A stretch of 64,000 nt of DNA from Micropterix aruncella (taxonomy: Eukaryota; Arthropoda; Insecta; Lepidoptera; Micropterigidae), in assembly GCA_944548615.1 (NCBI GenBank), contig OX155963.1, positions 24,051,711 through 24,115,710 of the forward strand. The letters run 5' to 3'. The notes under the pieces were generated by a model, which ran no database searches, was not told where the DNA came from, and worked only from the letters and a program-made list of their open reading frames with translations. The stretch's first letter is position 1, and the number at the start of each line of letters is the position of its first letter. Shown here piece by piece: positions 41,988-53,172 of the stretch. Made by a program: the position numbers and the translations under genes.

Positions 41988-42560
41988 CCTCCGCCATTTT
42001 CTTCCATCTATCTCTGTACCGAGCTAACCTTCTTCATCCTTTTGGGAAGTCATCTTTCTATCTTTTAATTTGACGTCCTTTTTGTCTTTTTCTAGGATAC
42101 CATTCAATTACGTCTTTCGTCCATTTTTTTCTGTTGGTTCTCATGATGTGATGAGTTCAGTTCCACTTGAGTTTTCTAATTTTGTTCAAAATATCGCTCA
42201 CCTTTGTTCTTTTTCTTATTTTTGAGGTCGTCCACCTGTCCTGTAGCCTTATCTTCAGCATGCTTCGCTCCATGTTTCGTTGGCATACTATAAGTTTTTG
42301 GTTGTTTTTGTTCGTAGCAGGACAAGTTTGACATCCGTAAGTAAGACATTGGAGAATGGATGTATTATAAAGTTTACTTTTTACTGACATTGGTATCGTT
42401 TCATTTTTAGTGACCAGTCCCGTTTCCAAGTTTTGCTTATTTTTCTATTGATTTCTTTTGATTATTGGTCTTTTATCGATATTATCTGTCCTAAATATAT
42501 ATATTCATCTACATATTCGATAGTCTCTTGACCTATTTCTATGCCTTCCTTTAATGCATT
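41988..42560 (-). pseudogene. RTE-like LINE ORF C-terminal remnant
   Basis: The minus strand from about 42555 reads LKEGIEIGQETIEYVDEYIY, LGQIISIKDQ, TAA, SKEINRKISKTWKRDW; then the open frame 42429-42157 with YNTSILQCLTYGCQTCPATN and QRNMERSMLKIRLQDRWTTS; then, after a frameshift, RTNRKKWTKDVIEWYPRKRQ, GRQIKR and RLARYRDRWKKMAEA. VEYVxxYxYLGQxIS, LTYGCQTW, Q-xMERxMLxIxLxDR and RWxxDxxxWxPR...RxRxRWKxMAEA are hallmarks of the RTE/BovB-type RT C-terminal region. RT catalytic residues are not included. Its 3' end abuts the 3' end of the previous LINE. Confidence 0.85.
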
Positions 42561-43989
42561 GTAAATTAAATTATAAACATAAAGGATAGCAAATTAGTTT
42601 TGTTTAAATAGGTTTTGCATAACTATCTGTAAATTGCTGATTATTTATTATCTGTAAATTTACTGTAAAATGAAATAAAAATAAAAAATAAAATATCTGG
42701 GAGAACAGCTGACTTAGCCGGAGTAAAATTGAGTACCTACCCGCCGTTATACATTGCCGATTGATTCAATTTGATCATCGCCAATTTGTCTAATATGCCT
42801 GGGCTATATTCAAACGTTGTGCCCGCGGTTCCCTCGCGTGTCGGAAATCAAATTGCAAACCTTTTACACCTCCCTTATCTCCCGCTCATAACAATGCAAG
42901 CCGACTCGCTAATGGACGAGGAATTTGTAAAGTGATGCGTTATCGCGGCCGGCAACGACCGCCCGCAATATCGCCGCGGTTAAACACTAACCTTAGATTA
43001 ACGCTAACGGGCCGTTACCTGGTGAACGGTCGCCGTAAAGTGGGGCCCGCGTAAAGTGCTTGTAAGTATGTCGACTCGTTTTACTGTTCATGCGGGAGGG
43101 TGAGAAGAAAGTACTTGCCCTAATGACTTGGCGTGGGAAGAGATGGGCTCCACGGGTAGGCAATCGGAAGGCAATCGGGTACTGTATTTACCGTATTTTA
43201 TTTTAATTTAATTTAATTAATTAATTTATTTATTTATATAGGTAAGGTAGCAGCATGAACTTATCATTAGATACATAATACTTCACAAAACATATCTTTT
43301 TGGCCGATTATATACATACATAACCTACGCCGTGCGAGTTCTTATGTCGATTATAACTTACGCCGTGCGAAATAATTTGAAAAATAGTTTGTTAGGTGTA
43401 ACAAAAACCGCATATTTTGTTGTTTTGTTTTCGCGCCATTTTTTGTTGTTTTGTTTCCGCGCATTAAACATTATATCCCGGTATTATACTATCTGCAAAT
43501 GAAGAAGGTGCTTTAATAAGCGCAATGGAAAAGTCTCTGAGGTTGTGGAATGGCCGGAAACAAAGATGAATTGTTATTGCTGTATAGGACCACCAAAACT
43601 TGTATCAAAAAGAGGATTATTTTCGGTACCTGAATTAGATGTTTTAGAAAAGTAGGACCTAGTGGGGTGATGTAATCCTGACAAGTAAAATTCCCTTTCG
43701 CATTTTTTGTTTACGTTTTAAAAAATGTGCAAAAAAGGGACGCTATTTATTTTATGTTATTATAAATTAAGGGTAAAGTTTAAATACATAAAAAAATAAT
43801 GATAAAAAGCAAAACAGAACTCAAAAACTAATGCAATTAATAATAAGAAACCGAGTTCAGATAATAATAAAATAAAAGAGTAATGGTTAATAATCTAATA
43901 CATTAACCGTCAATACAATGTAAATTGTAATGTAATACATAGCCAACCAAACATTACTAAATTATTCGTACAATATACAATACTATTTA
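42561..43989. other. No gene recognised
   Basis: Moderately GC-rich at 42900-43060 (possible remnant of unique sequence) but no frame of note. A LINE-tail-like segment lies at 43215-43320 (shared with 17745-17830). Confidence 0.4.
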
Positions 43990-44400
43990 TCCGTTGACCT
44001 AATGTGTACGTTTATACAAACATATAAAGGCATCATAGACAGATGACAGTTTGTTGCAACATAAATATATTACAATCTAATATTTTTTCGAAATAGTCTG
44101 GATAAGTCTAGTTTCGATTTTTTTTGGTTCTAATTCTTGTTTAGATTTTGGAATTCTATTAAAGAGTTTAAAGGCCAAATATATGAATGACTTTTTGATT
44201 AAAATCAAATGGACTTTGGGAAGGGCTTATGTTATGGGCTATTCCGGATTTATTAGTCCTTATATATGTAACTCTTTATTACTACTATATGTTAATTAAC
44301 ACGAGAATTTAATATTCCCGTGAGTAAAAACTAGATAAATACTATTATATCCCAAATAATTTCTTCCGTTACGGCTTCTCTGGCGGCTTCGCTGATCTTT
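43990..44400 (-). pseudogene. LINE ORF C-terminal remnant
   Basis: The minus strand reads ALPKVHLILIKKSFIYLAFK, LFNRIPKSKQELEPKKIETR and LIQTISKKY before a stop near 44085. SFIYLAFKLFNRIPKS matches the extreme C terminus of insect LINE polyproteins (usual form FIYxGxxLYNxLPxxIK). Upstream (about 44400-44340) ISEAAREAVTEEI-like sequence continues in a shifted frame. A sister copy lies at 47345-48105. Confidence 0.65.
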
Positions 44401-44933
44401 ACGCAGTAGAAATTGGCACGAAATTAAATTCACAAATTCTTCAGTATAGGCTGGTATTTTTTCAAATGGCCTTTTTTCTCGACCATAATCGGCCGGTTTT
44501 AATCAACCTAGAGCCACATATGGAAATCTGGATAAGTACGAAAGTAAAGTAAGAGAGAGCAAAGTAACGGGTTTTCTTTCTTCGGTTTCTATCCTTATTT
44601 TACCCAGCGTCAATGGCTTCGAACCACTTTCTTGTAATGTAGTTTCGCCTTGTGTTTTGCCAGTTCCTCTATTGCTTATAATGCCGTAGTTTTCCATCTC
44701 TTGCCCCGGCTATTGTTTTTTTGTTGGTAATAGTCTTTATTCATAAAAAAGATACAAATTACAAGTCACAGTTCCCCACTAAGGCTAGTGCCACTTCGGT
44801 AGCTAAGTTACAATAATGTGTTCATATTTGACCTATGTTTTCTTTTACCTATTATATTTATCTATTATAACTTGATTTACGTTAAGTAGATGTACTGACT
44901 TCTAACCTAACCTAAACTAACATATATATCCTA
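44401..44933. other. No gene recognised
   Basis: GTAATAGTCTTTATTCATAA at about 44727 resembles a LINE 3' tail on the minus strand. The rest is unassigned. Confidence 0.4.
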
Positions 44934-45548
44934 CTAGATGACCCGGTGAACTTCGTACCACCTAAAATTGATTTGATTGTAACTCTTCATAAGCGTTTAT
45001 TGATCCTAATCAACCTTCCAAATCCAATTCATTGAAATCTATAATATGGCCGAATCATGTACGGTTTGAGTTTCGTTTGGTGATTAAATGAAAGTCGTTT
45101 GTAATTAAAATTAATTCAATGTATTTAATTTACATGGTGAAATATAAATGCTTTTTCGACTTTTCTGACTTTTTCGACTTTTCCGATTTTTTCGACTTTT
45201 GCATTTATCGACTTTTCGGACTTTTTTGAATTTTTCAACGTTTTTGACTTGTTTGGCTTTTCCGACTTGTTTAACTTTTTCAACTTTTTCGACTTTTTCG
45301 ACGTTTTCGACTTTTTTCGACACAATCACACGGAATGAATAACAGTTATTGATGGCGCAGCTGTCAAACAATTCGCCGCGAACGCCATCTATTTCATAGT
45401 GGCCTTTTTTTCCAAAATGACCGATTTCGATTTTATCGATTTTCAGTTGTTTATTTGAGTTTTTCCTATATATTTTTTTTCGTAAACCACCCCTGAATCA
45501 AGGCAAACAAAATAAAAGAAAAATAATTTAAATCGGTCGAGTCATTGC
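44934..45548 (-). mobile_element. Helitron with 9-bp minisatellite, 5' truncated, reverse copy
   Basis: Plus-strand start A-CTAGATGACCCGGTGAACTT; inverted it matches 25953-26650 through the hairpin, the AACTCTTCATAAGC region and the minisatellite. It stops after CGGTCGAGTCATTGC, lacking the 5' terminal ~45 bp. Confidence 0.8.
45150..45322 (-). repeat. GTCGAAAAA minisatellite, reverse copy
   Basis: Degenerate 9-bp units on the minus strand (plus strand TTTTTCGAC). The order of variants differs from the 26237-26437 array. Confidence 0.8.
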
Positions 45549-46788
45549 AATAAATATTTACAATAAATAAATGATTTTCCACTAAATTGATATACCTACG
45601 TACTTCCTAACCTAATCTAACATAACCTAATCCAAATTAACTATCTTGGTTTACACTAAATATGTGTACTTTGTTTAATTAAACGATTACAATAATAAAT
45701 GATTACACTAATTAAATGATTTGCACTAGATATAACTATGTACATACGCCTTAACATAACCTAACTTATCTGAACTAGCTTGATTTACCCTAATTACATG
45801 CACTTATTTCTATATAGTTATGCTATGCTAATTTAGCCTAATATAATTATTACTTTTCATAATTATGCTAATGCTTTTAGATATTTATGCTAATTAGCCT
45901 AATCGATTTTTTAATTTTCGCTGTTATAGTATTTATATTATTTTAATTAGGTCATTATTTAAATGGCTTAGTGGTTAAGGTTTCGATTTTCTGATTGAGT
46001 TGTCTAATTTTATTTTTTGTTGGTATTTCAATAATTTTTATTTTTCGTCCTGGTAGCTTATTCCATTAGATGTGATGGTTTTTTTTGATCGCGAACGCAA
46101 CGAATTCCCTCATTTTACAATTTCTTGGTGAAGTACTTATAGAAATCGACATCCTGTATTGTGTCGCGTGAAGATGCGACGTTATATGAATTATTATATT
46201 ATTATTTTTAATTGTTTAAATAGGATGAGAAATTCGTCATTTTAATATTGTTATGAATTCTATACTTTTCAACTTTTGTATCAAATCGTCCTACAACTTT
46301 TTGAACATTATCTGTAGTGAATGTTGTGTATTATACGCATAATATATGTTTAAGTAATCTATCCATTGCTGCCTAGGTAGTCGCCTAAAAGAGCGAAAGC
46401 TCAAGAGGCTCTGGAAATAAGGCTGCCATTCAGCCGTATTTCCAGCGGACATTAAAACAGGAGAAATCACTTATCTTTATCTGCCGAAATAAAAACTAAT
46501 GTCAGCACAGACGCGCTACCGTACAGTGTTTCCTAAACGACGTCACGTACGGAGAGTAGAATCGTGAATAAAGCAGCGGTCCCCAAGCTTGGTTACGTTT
46601 CACGTCGTACTGAATTTTTGATATGTGACTCGATGAGACTCGAGACTAGTCTCGTTTCGTGCCCATCACTAAACTAGACTTACAACTATGAAAATACATG
46701 TGTGGTTTATCTGTTCCTCCCCTCCTCTCATCCTTACTTCGCCAATAGCCAAATAGTCACGTATTTATGACATAATAAAAATTGGTTG
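45549..46788. other. No gene recognised
   Basis: AT-rich with repeated CCTAACCTAA-like and TGATTACACTAATT phrases (45600-45800). No coding evidence. Confidence 0.4.
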
Positions 46789-47140
46789 TGTCACTCCAAA
46801 CTTTCCCGGCAAGCAGACAACCCCCCCCCCCCCCGCGCCAAACTGCTCAACCCCCCCAAAACAAGCGTGCTCTCTGGTGGACCGATTTCAACTACAATCT
46901 TTTGAACTCTTGCCATAACCGAATGATGCCTGCATGCCAAATTTCAGCTCAATCAGATGAAGCGCTTAGGCGCTATCGTGAAGGAATATACACCTTAAAA
47001 TGGAACATACGTGTTAAACCTCCCTATATTAATTATTAAATAATTTATATAATTATTATAAGATTACATGACCTATGAATGAACTGTATACCTAATCCTA
47101 TGTACCTAAATAAATAAATAAATAAATAATAAACCTACGG

Positions 47141-47172
<32 letters not shown>

Positions 47173-47312
47173 CACACAGACACACACCGACTAACAGACA
47201 GATATTAGTCTGGAAATGGTCCTAATCGTCTCAAGGGGTGTCAAAATGGATATGTTTAGGGGTTTGGGGAGGGGGGGGGGTTGTCTGCTTGCCAGGAAAG
47301 TCTTGGGGTGAT
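46789..47312. repeat. Poly-C-ended MITE carrying microsatellite repeat and a LINE tail
   Basis: The left end GTCACTCCAAACTTTCCCGG, AAGCAGACAA and 14 C (46821-46834) pair with the right end: 10 G (47271-47280), TTGTCTGCTT, GCCAGGAAAG, TCTTGGGGTGAT. Inside is the microsatellite-bearing core (copy D), with (CA)n at 47143-47167. A segment of about 145 bp with an (AAAT)n tail (46997-47142) splits the core just before the CA tract and looks like an inserted LINE 3' end. Confidence 0.75.
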
Positions 47313-47344
47313 GGTTTATCTTAAATTTATACGATTACCTTATA

Positions 47345-48105
47345 TTTGGACGTTTTTACATACATATGGAGATAACAGACAGATGACATTTTTTTCCATA
47401 ATAAGTATATTACAGATAATCTAATATTTTTTGAAATTGTCTTGTTAAGCCAAAGTTTAAGTCTAGTTTCGAACATTTTTAGTTATAAGTCTTCTTTTGA
47501 TTTTTTAATTTTATTAAAGAATTTAAAGGCCAACTATACAAATGACTGTTGGAATAAAATCAAACCGCCTTTGGGAAGGGCTTTGTTATGAGCTATGTTG
47601 ATGGCTGCGTTATGGCTGTTCCATTTACTAGTATTTTTTTTATCGAAAATGACCTTTATTGGGCTCGATTGCGTTTCTTCGTGAACTAATATCGGAAAAT
47701 AGTTTGTGCGAACGAGACAGAGCAGTGCGTTAGAGCTGAATTTAAAATGAAAGAGCGTATCTTTTCCCGCACCAAAACTACCTAACCTAACACATAAAAC
47801 CATCTGAATTAGTTTAAAAACCTTTCATCAGGTTTTAGATTATGCCGTTTTATGTTCGATTAGTAGTTTTATGCTGGAGAAGTGACACTAATTCATTTCG
47901 TATTCCGCTCTAACGTATTGGCCTGTCTCGCTCGCATCAACTAATTCCGATTTTAGTTCACGAAGAAACGCTATCGGGCCCATTATAGAATTACCACGAA
48001 ACTCAAATATTCACTTGAGTACAAACTAAATAAATACCATTACATTGCAAATAATGTCTTCCGTAACGGCTTCTCTGTCGGCTTCACAGATGTTTACGTT
48101 GAAGT
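47345..48105 (-). pseudogene. LINE ORF C-terminal remnant split by a MITE
   Basis: Sister copy of 43990-44400. The minus strand reads KKNTSKWNSHNAAINIAHNK, ALPKGGLILFQQSFVYLAFK and FFNKIKKSKEDL from about 47645 to 47470. Beyond the MITE (47660-47982) the homology resumes: GTCTTCCGTAACGGCTTCTC at about 48058 matches 44361. Frameshifts and stops are present, so it is non-functional. Confidence 0.65.
47660..47982. repeat. Foldback MITE, family A, copy 3
   Basis: 323 bp, left end TGGGCTCGATTGCGTTTC, right end CGCTATCGGGCCCA. TTAT flanks both sides and may be a 4-bp target duplication; the other two copies do not show it clearly. Inserted in a LINE remnant. Confidence 0.75.
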
Positions 48106-48239
48106 TGGTGCTTGTGGCATGTCAGCCTGTTTCCCTGTGCAAATCCCTGTTTCATCACTCTATAGGTCTTGGTCTCTCTAGGAAAAAAGTTACAAGTTCA
48201 TAATAGTAAAAACACATTTTTAAAAACAAGCTTTTATTA

Positions 48240-48420
48240 AAATGTTCTGTCCCGAGCCAACCCTGGATGCATCAGCCATGTCATAGTGGAACTTAGAACG
48301 GGCTATCATAATTGAATGCTATACAGAATTTCATGTTTGTGCTGTTGACCGTTGACGATTCCCCTCGTTGGAAGCCAACCCTGGGAGCAGTAGCCCAATC
48401 GCGGTGAAACTTAAACGAAA
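48240..48420 (-). repeat. Family G minisatellite fragment
   Basis: GAGCCAACCCTGGATGCA, GAACTTAGAACGGGCTATCA and GTGCTGTTGACCGTTGACGA are about 1.3 units of the family G internal repeat in reverse. Neither end of the full element is present. Confidence 0.65.
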
Positions 48421-48882
48421 TACTGCTTAAACTAATCTGCTGTTGATGCAAAGACGCGCTTTAGGTAAATTTAATCTTCGCTGTGGTCGCAGTTGCATGC
48501 GCAAATAAGGTGTATTTTCCGCGTTGAGACGCGCAAAGAAACAACAGAGAAAAGCGTAGGAGCGAGAAAAGCACACACGGTCGTTTGAAAATGCGACCGC
48601 CAACCCGCAATGTGTTTGCCATCTAAGTATGTTTTCTTGTTCGGCATGATTCTTCACCTTTTGAATATGAATGAATAAATGATTGAATACATTCTTTATT
48701 GAACATACAAATATGAGAGAATAGGGCGGGGCATAAATCGCGCAACTCAAAGTTAAAATGCGTAAAAAAAAAAAAAAATAGTCAGGGAATTCGGAATCAC
48801 GTGAGGGGCAATACAGATCCCGCTTCTTCGAAATGAAAGTAGACGTGCTATCTATGTGCGCCGCCATATTTCCCTTCTACGC
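48421..48882. other. No gene recognised
   Basis: A 146-residue minus-strand frame (48867-48427) spans this but has a phenylalanine run from a poly-A tract and no known domain. I treat it as chance. Confidence 0.4.
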
Positions 48883-48935
48883 TTTTGGCAACCCTTTTAC
48901 GCCGACGACATGTCGGTGTAGATGGGTTGCCAAAA
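48883..48935. repeat. Small foldback, TTTTGGCAACCC arms
   Basis: TTTTGGCAACCC (48883-48894) and GGGTTGCCAAAA (48924-48935) are perfect 12-bp arms with an inner CCGAC/GTCGG stem. The following ACGCACTATTGCATTGAGCA resembles the ends of MITE family D. Confidence 0.6.
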
Positions 48936-49329
48936 CGCACTATTGCATTGAGCAATGCCCTGTATAATGAAAGCTGTAGGCGACACGTTTCGCAGTGATC
49001 ACTTCCGAGCTGAACACTGATGTTTTCGCATTAATTAATTTTGGCGCGCAAATTTGGTGTTGCTTGGCGTGGCACCGTCTGCGACGCGACGTGGTGCGCC
49101 GGGGGTTATAATATATACCTATTTTTAAAGCTTATCATGATAAATAAGTACATTAATAACAAAAAAAGTTGGCTTTGTCACCACAAAACTTATGGGAGGA
49201 TTTTGAGCATGGTGTCTCTCGGGAAGGAGGTTGACCTGATTGAAATATATGGTCGGCGATGAACGCGGATAGTGATAATCCATATTCAAGCGGTTACGCA
49301 AATAAACTGACCGGCGAAAATTCAATGTT
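48936..49329. other. No gene recognised; dispersed repeat at 49190-49260
   Basis: GGGAAGGAGGTTGACCTGAT here recurs in reverse at 34870-34925. Unassigned. Confidence 0.4.
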
Positions 49330-49580
49330 ATTTCGGCACAACCAGGTGTACAAAATTTCAAGTATATAACAGCAATATTTCGAGATGGAAATATGACTAA
49401 TGCGACCCTAGTGGACTGATTTGACCACAAACTTTCAACTCTTACCATCACCAAATGATGCCAGCATGCCAAATTTCTGCTGAATCGGATGAAGCGTTTG
49501 GGCGCTGTCGTGACGGAATATACACATAGATACACATGCACACAGAGACGATAAGAGGCAGACACACATACTTATTAATG
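49330..49580 (+). repeat. Microsatellite-bearing interspersed repeat, copy E
   Basis: CAATATTTCGAGATGGAAAT, AATGATGCCAGCATGCCAAA, GATGAAGCGTTTGGGCGCTG and a degenerate ACACAT/ACACAG tract. Confidence 0.7.
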
Positions 49581-50259
49581 TTTTATAATCTTTATGATGA
49601 CTATTACTTAGGTGTATTCATTAATGACTCCTTTTATACATCAATTTGCCCACATAAACCTTTAGTCACAATAACCCTGGCGGTATGGCCGGAAGATATT
49701 GCCACTTGGCAATAAGCCCACCACATTATATTCTTTTGTGTGTGCAATTAAGCTTTTCAAACAAACAAACATACATACACACAGACAGACTTCCCTCTGG
49801 AAACGGTCTTAACCCTTTGAGGACCTTTGAGGAGGCTTTGCGGTAGAGTTTGGATTTTTTAAATTCATAAAACTGGTAAATGTACGTCAAGTTTTGTGAA
49901 AATTGCTTCAATATATTTTGTATAAATTGATAGGACATAAGTATGTTATGATGGACATAAGTGTTGTCCGTAAAGATGCAAAATGACAACTTTTTCCAAA
50001 ATTTCATTATTTTATTATTTAACTCGGAAGTCATACGTACTTAAAAACGTACCAAAAGAAAACAATCCAATTGAAACATTTGCCATTGATGTTTTATTTA
50101 TTTATCTAAAATCACATGAGTTCTTGTCATTTGCGATATTTAAAAAAATACTATATATTTTTAAACAATAATTTATTTTTTTACTAATATTAGGATTCTG
50201 ATGCCTCAATAACATGAAAAAAAATTATAAATTATTCGTATTCGATAATTTATATTATA
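49581..50259. other. No gene recognised
   Basis: AT-rich. TACACACAGACAGACTTCCC and GGAAACGGTCTTAACC at about 49775-49813 may be a displaced 3' part of copy E. Confidence 0.4.
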
Positions 50260-51005
50260 CTAGCTGACCCGTGCCCACTTCGTTGGGCGGTAAAACTTTT
50301 TACCTGTGATGAAATTATGACTGTGGTTCGGTTAGTACTAAGTGTTATGATTTATTTCCTGACTGCCAAAAGAAAGGTTATATTTTTACTGCATATGTAT
50401 GTATGTATTTGCATGCCAATTTAACTATAATACCGTTATTTGTGAGTGTCTTCTTGTGAGTGTCTTATTTGTGAGCGTTATTATCTATAACTATTTATGA
50501 TGTAAAAGGTAAATTATATGCAGTACCTAAAATGGAAAGTCTTTTGTTATTAACACTTGAGACGATAAATTTACATATTTTGATAAGAATTCATAATTGT
50601 TGATAATATGACCAATAAACATGACTTAACGATTAATTTTTTTTAAAAAATATAAAATACTACTTTTTGTGACATAAATATAAAAGTTAGACATATTCTG
50701 TCGCTGATCTTTTTGTAGGCATTATCAAGCTCTACAACTTTTCTGTAGAACTTAATCATATATCTCTCATCGTTAAGGCAGCGTTAGTCAGAAAGGTTTT
50801 CGTTCGACCGCTTATTCTCCGACTTACTTTGCAAATCCGAATACCACGTAAAGTCTTTTAATTTTTCGGATTAATATATAGCCTATGAGACTCACAAATA
50901 ACGTGGCTTTATATTGGTAAAATAATTTTCAAAATCGGTTCGGTAGATCCAGAGATTACTTCCTACAACGTCACAAACTTTACCTCTTTATAATATTAGT
51001 ATAGA
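50260..51005 (-). mobile_element. Helitron (TCTATACTAATATTATAAAG family), complete
   Basis: Plus-strand ends A-CTAGCTGACCCGTGCCCAC and AATATTAGTATAGA-T. Hairpin GCCCACTTCGTTGGGC adjoins the CTAG end. 746 bp and non-coding. It is inserted just before a copy F fragment. Confidence 0.9.
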
Positions 51006-51009
51006 TGAT

Positions 51010-51130
51010 AATTTATATAAATGACACATATTATGTCACATCGTCCTCGGGGTTCAAAATGAATATATCCGTCTTCATCTCGAAAAACCTTTTTAGCGCG
51101 TTCACAATACTTTCCCTCCTGGTCGGTTAG
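51010..51130 (+). repeat. Microsatellite-bearing repeat, 3' end, copy F
   Basis: GGTTCAAAATGAATATATCC, GTCTTCATCTCGAAAA and GCGTTCACAATACTTTCCC match the 3' ends of copies A and B. Confidence 0.6.
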
Positions 51131-51671
51131 TGTCCCGGGAAAGTAATAAATAATCTGATCAAACTTGTTGCCTCCCTTCGCTTTGAAAAAGGAAACCCTC
51201 GGCCATCTGAGACCGGGCAATTTTCCAGAAAGGGGTGGCGCGTGGACGTGTGCGGCTTGCTCGGATGCCGCGGCTGTCACTTTCAAAACTGACAGCCCTA
51301 GTTCAGTGTTGACATTATTTTACCCGCGCGCAACATGACAGGCCTTTTAACCGTTTTTAAACGGTTTTTATTACTTCTCCCCGTCCATTTGAGCGACGGA
51401 AAGATCTCCTGTCGCATGCAGGGAGATAACCGGGGATTACTTGGGAATAAAATGATGAATATGCGGCTGTCAGCATAGGCTTATAGATAGATACCTGCTA
51501 TGCAGGTGAGCTTGTAGAACTGGGTGTGCAGATCGGATACCTGCTCTGCCAGTCCAGGTGGGCTCGCAAGTCGTGAAATGAAACACAATCCTAGTCTTAT
51601 AAGATAGGTGTATAATTATGTACTGATGTACCAATGCGCTGTCGGCCACCGATACCGTGGATTATATAGGG
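51131..51671. other. No gene recognised
   Basis: Unassigned. Confidence 0.4.
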
Positions 51672-51790
51672 TATTAGATTGCTCAATGCCATAGTACGTT
51701 TTGGCAGCTAGGGTTCTCTTTTGAAATACAACGTGTAAATGGAACTCATAGTTCCAAATATTGACTAATCTACTTTTATGTTCAATATGG
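51672..51790 (+). repeat. MITE family D, left-end fragment
   Basis: TATTAGATTGCTCAATGCCA, TAGTACGTTTTGGCAGC, CAACGTGTAAATGG and TATGTTCAATATGGCG match 59013-59145. Confidence 0.6.
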
Positions 51791-52100
51791 CGGGGTTCAC
51801 GGTTTAGTCAGGTAGAGGCTGAATTACCAAAGACTAGACGCACTGAATTATCGCTAACGTCAGGTAGAGGCTGCGCAAGCGACCTCGAATCTGTAACCAG
51901 ACTGGAGGATGGAGAAATCTCTCCAAATCTTGTAATAAGTGTCTTGCTGTAAGGCGTTGGACTCTTACAGGCTGCTGGCTTAGCTTGACTAAGGATCGTG
52001 TTATCCATTAAGTCAATGCGTTCACCATAAGAGAGAAAATGGCATGATGCCGTTATAACTCCCTGGAGTGGCGGATTCGCCCTTAGTAATCGTCACCCTC
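51791..52100 (+). mobile_element. GC-rich SINE-like element, 5'-truncated, diverged
   Basis: CAGGTAGAGGCTGCGCAAGC, GACCTCGAATCTGTAACCAG, GTAAGGCGTTGGACTCTTAC and GGCGGATTCGCCC follow family order. GTCAGGTAGAGGCTG occurs twice (51808 and 51859). The most diverged copy. Confidence 0.65.
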
Positions 52101-52512
52101 AAATGCACAAGTCTTCCTGTAGCTAATTGTGTTTTTTTGACTCAGAAAACTAAAATGTCTTTAGGCTAATGTCGTCTTGTTTTTGTGTCATATGTTTATT
52201 TTTATTGCCGCTCGTTGCAACATTATGATCAGCAATTGTATGCGTTTGCTGATTTTGACAATAATGAACAATAACTATTTAAGCGTATATTTACCTAATG
52301 TCCAACAGGTTCAACGCGTCAAACAGACCGTTTGAAGGGTACCTACGGGTTTTTTAGTGATGACTCTCAAGAGCGATTTTTGGGCTTTGACAAGTGGAGT
52401 TACCGTTATAGTAGCCGCTCCCCATCCTACAATGCCGAATGCAATAATGCTGTAGGCTAAAGAATAATGCTAATACCACTATCACAGGAAGTGCCTTTTG
52501 CCTGTCACTAGG
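52101..52512. other. No gene recognised
   Basis: Unassigned. Confidence 0.4.
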
Positions 52513-52572
52513 CCTTAGACGTCCTGGTTTCATTATCAATAGTAATTGATAATGAAACCAGGACGTCTAAGG
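52513..52572. repeat. Perfect inverted repeat, 28-bp arms, 4-nt loop
   Basis: Left arm 52513-52540 starts CCTTAGACGTCCTGG; the loop is AGTA; right arm 52545-52572. All 28 pairs match. Complementarity ends at the next base. Confidence 0.95.
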
Positions 52573-52904
52573 ACTTTTTAATAAAATTATTTTGATAGTC
52601 TGAAAATGGTAGAGGTATAATATCCTAAGATAGACACTTAGACCGCTCTCTGAGCTATCTTTATGATGCAAGTAACTCTGTTTCATTGTCTGCTATTCTG
52701 CTCTTTTCAGGTGAGTAAAACTCGAGAGTTTTATCAAGTTTCTCAGCAAAGTTTCAGTACGAAAAGGACGCACGGTGAGCATTACATTTATCTCATTGTT
52801 GTAAAATGTACACGCCTTATACAACCTTGTCCGTTAATTTTTATAAAGGATGCCCAAAAATAGCAGTACGTTGTTTCTTCGTTTACTCTGGGGACTCATA
52901 TATG

Positions 52905-52968
52905 AGGAAGTGGTTGGCACTAGGGCACAAGCCCTATAGGGCTTGTGCCCTAGTGCCAACCACTTCCT
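52905..52968. repeat. Perfect 64-bp palindrome without spacer
   Basis: Arms of 32 bp meet between 52936 and 52937 (centre GCCCTATAGGGC). Every pair from 52905/52968 inward is complementary; 52904/52969 is the first mismatch. The left arm contains GGTTGGCACTAGGGCACAAG. Confidence 0.97.
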
Positions 52969-53172
52969 GGGAGTTTATTTGCTCTAGAGTCGTTTAAATT
53001 AGCTCACAACAATTAGAGTCATATCAAATCGAATTTCTTATCTATATATTAATTTAAACGTGTTTTTTCTGTAACCGCTAAATTGAGAGAAGGGCTAGGG
53101 TGTAAAAATTTGGTTGAGGTGTCTACAAAAAGCTCTCGGTCTGTAGATATGTCAAAAGAAAAAAATATTAAA

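Noticed and set aside
48427..48867. 146-codon minus-strand frame
   Set aside because: No known domain, composition irregular, phenylalanine run from a poly-A tract, no related copy.
49125..49565. 146-codon minus-strand frame
   Set aside because: Lies across the microsatellite-bearing repeat copy E; the protein is the repeat read backwards.
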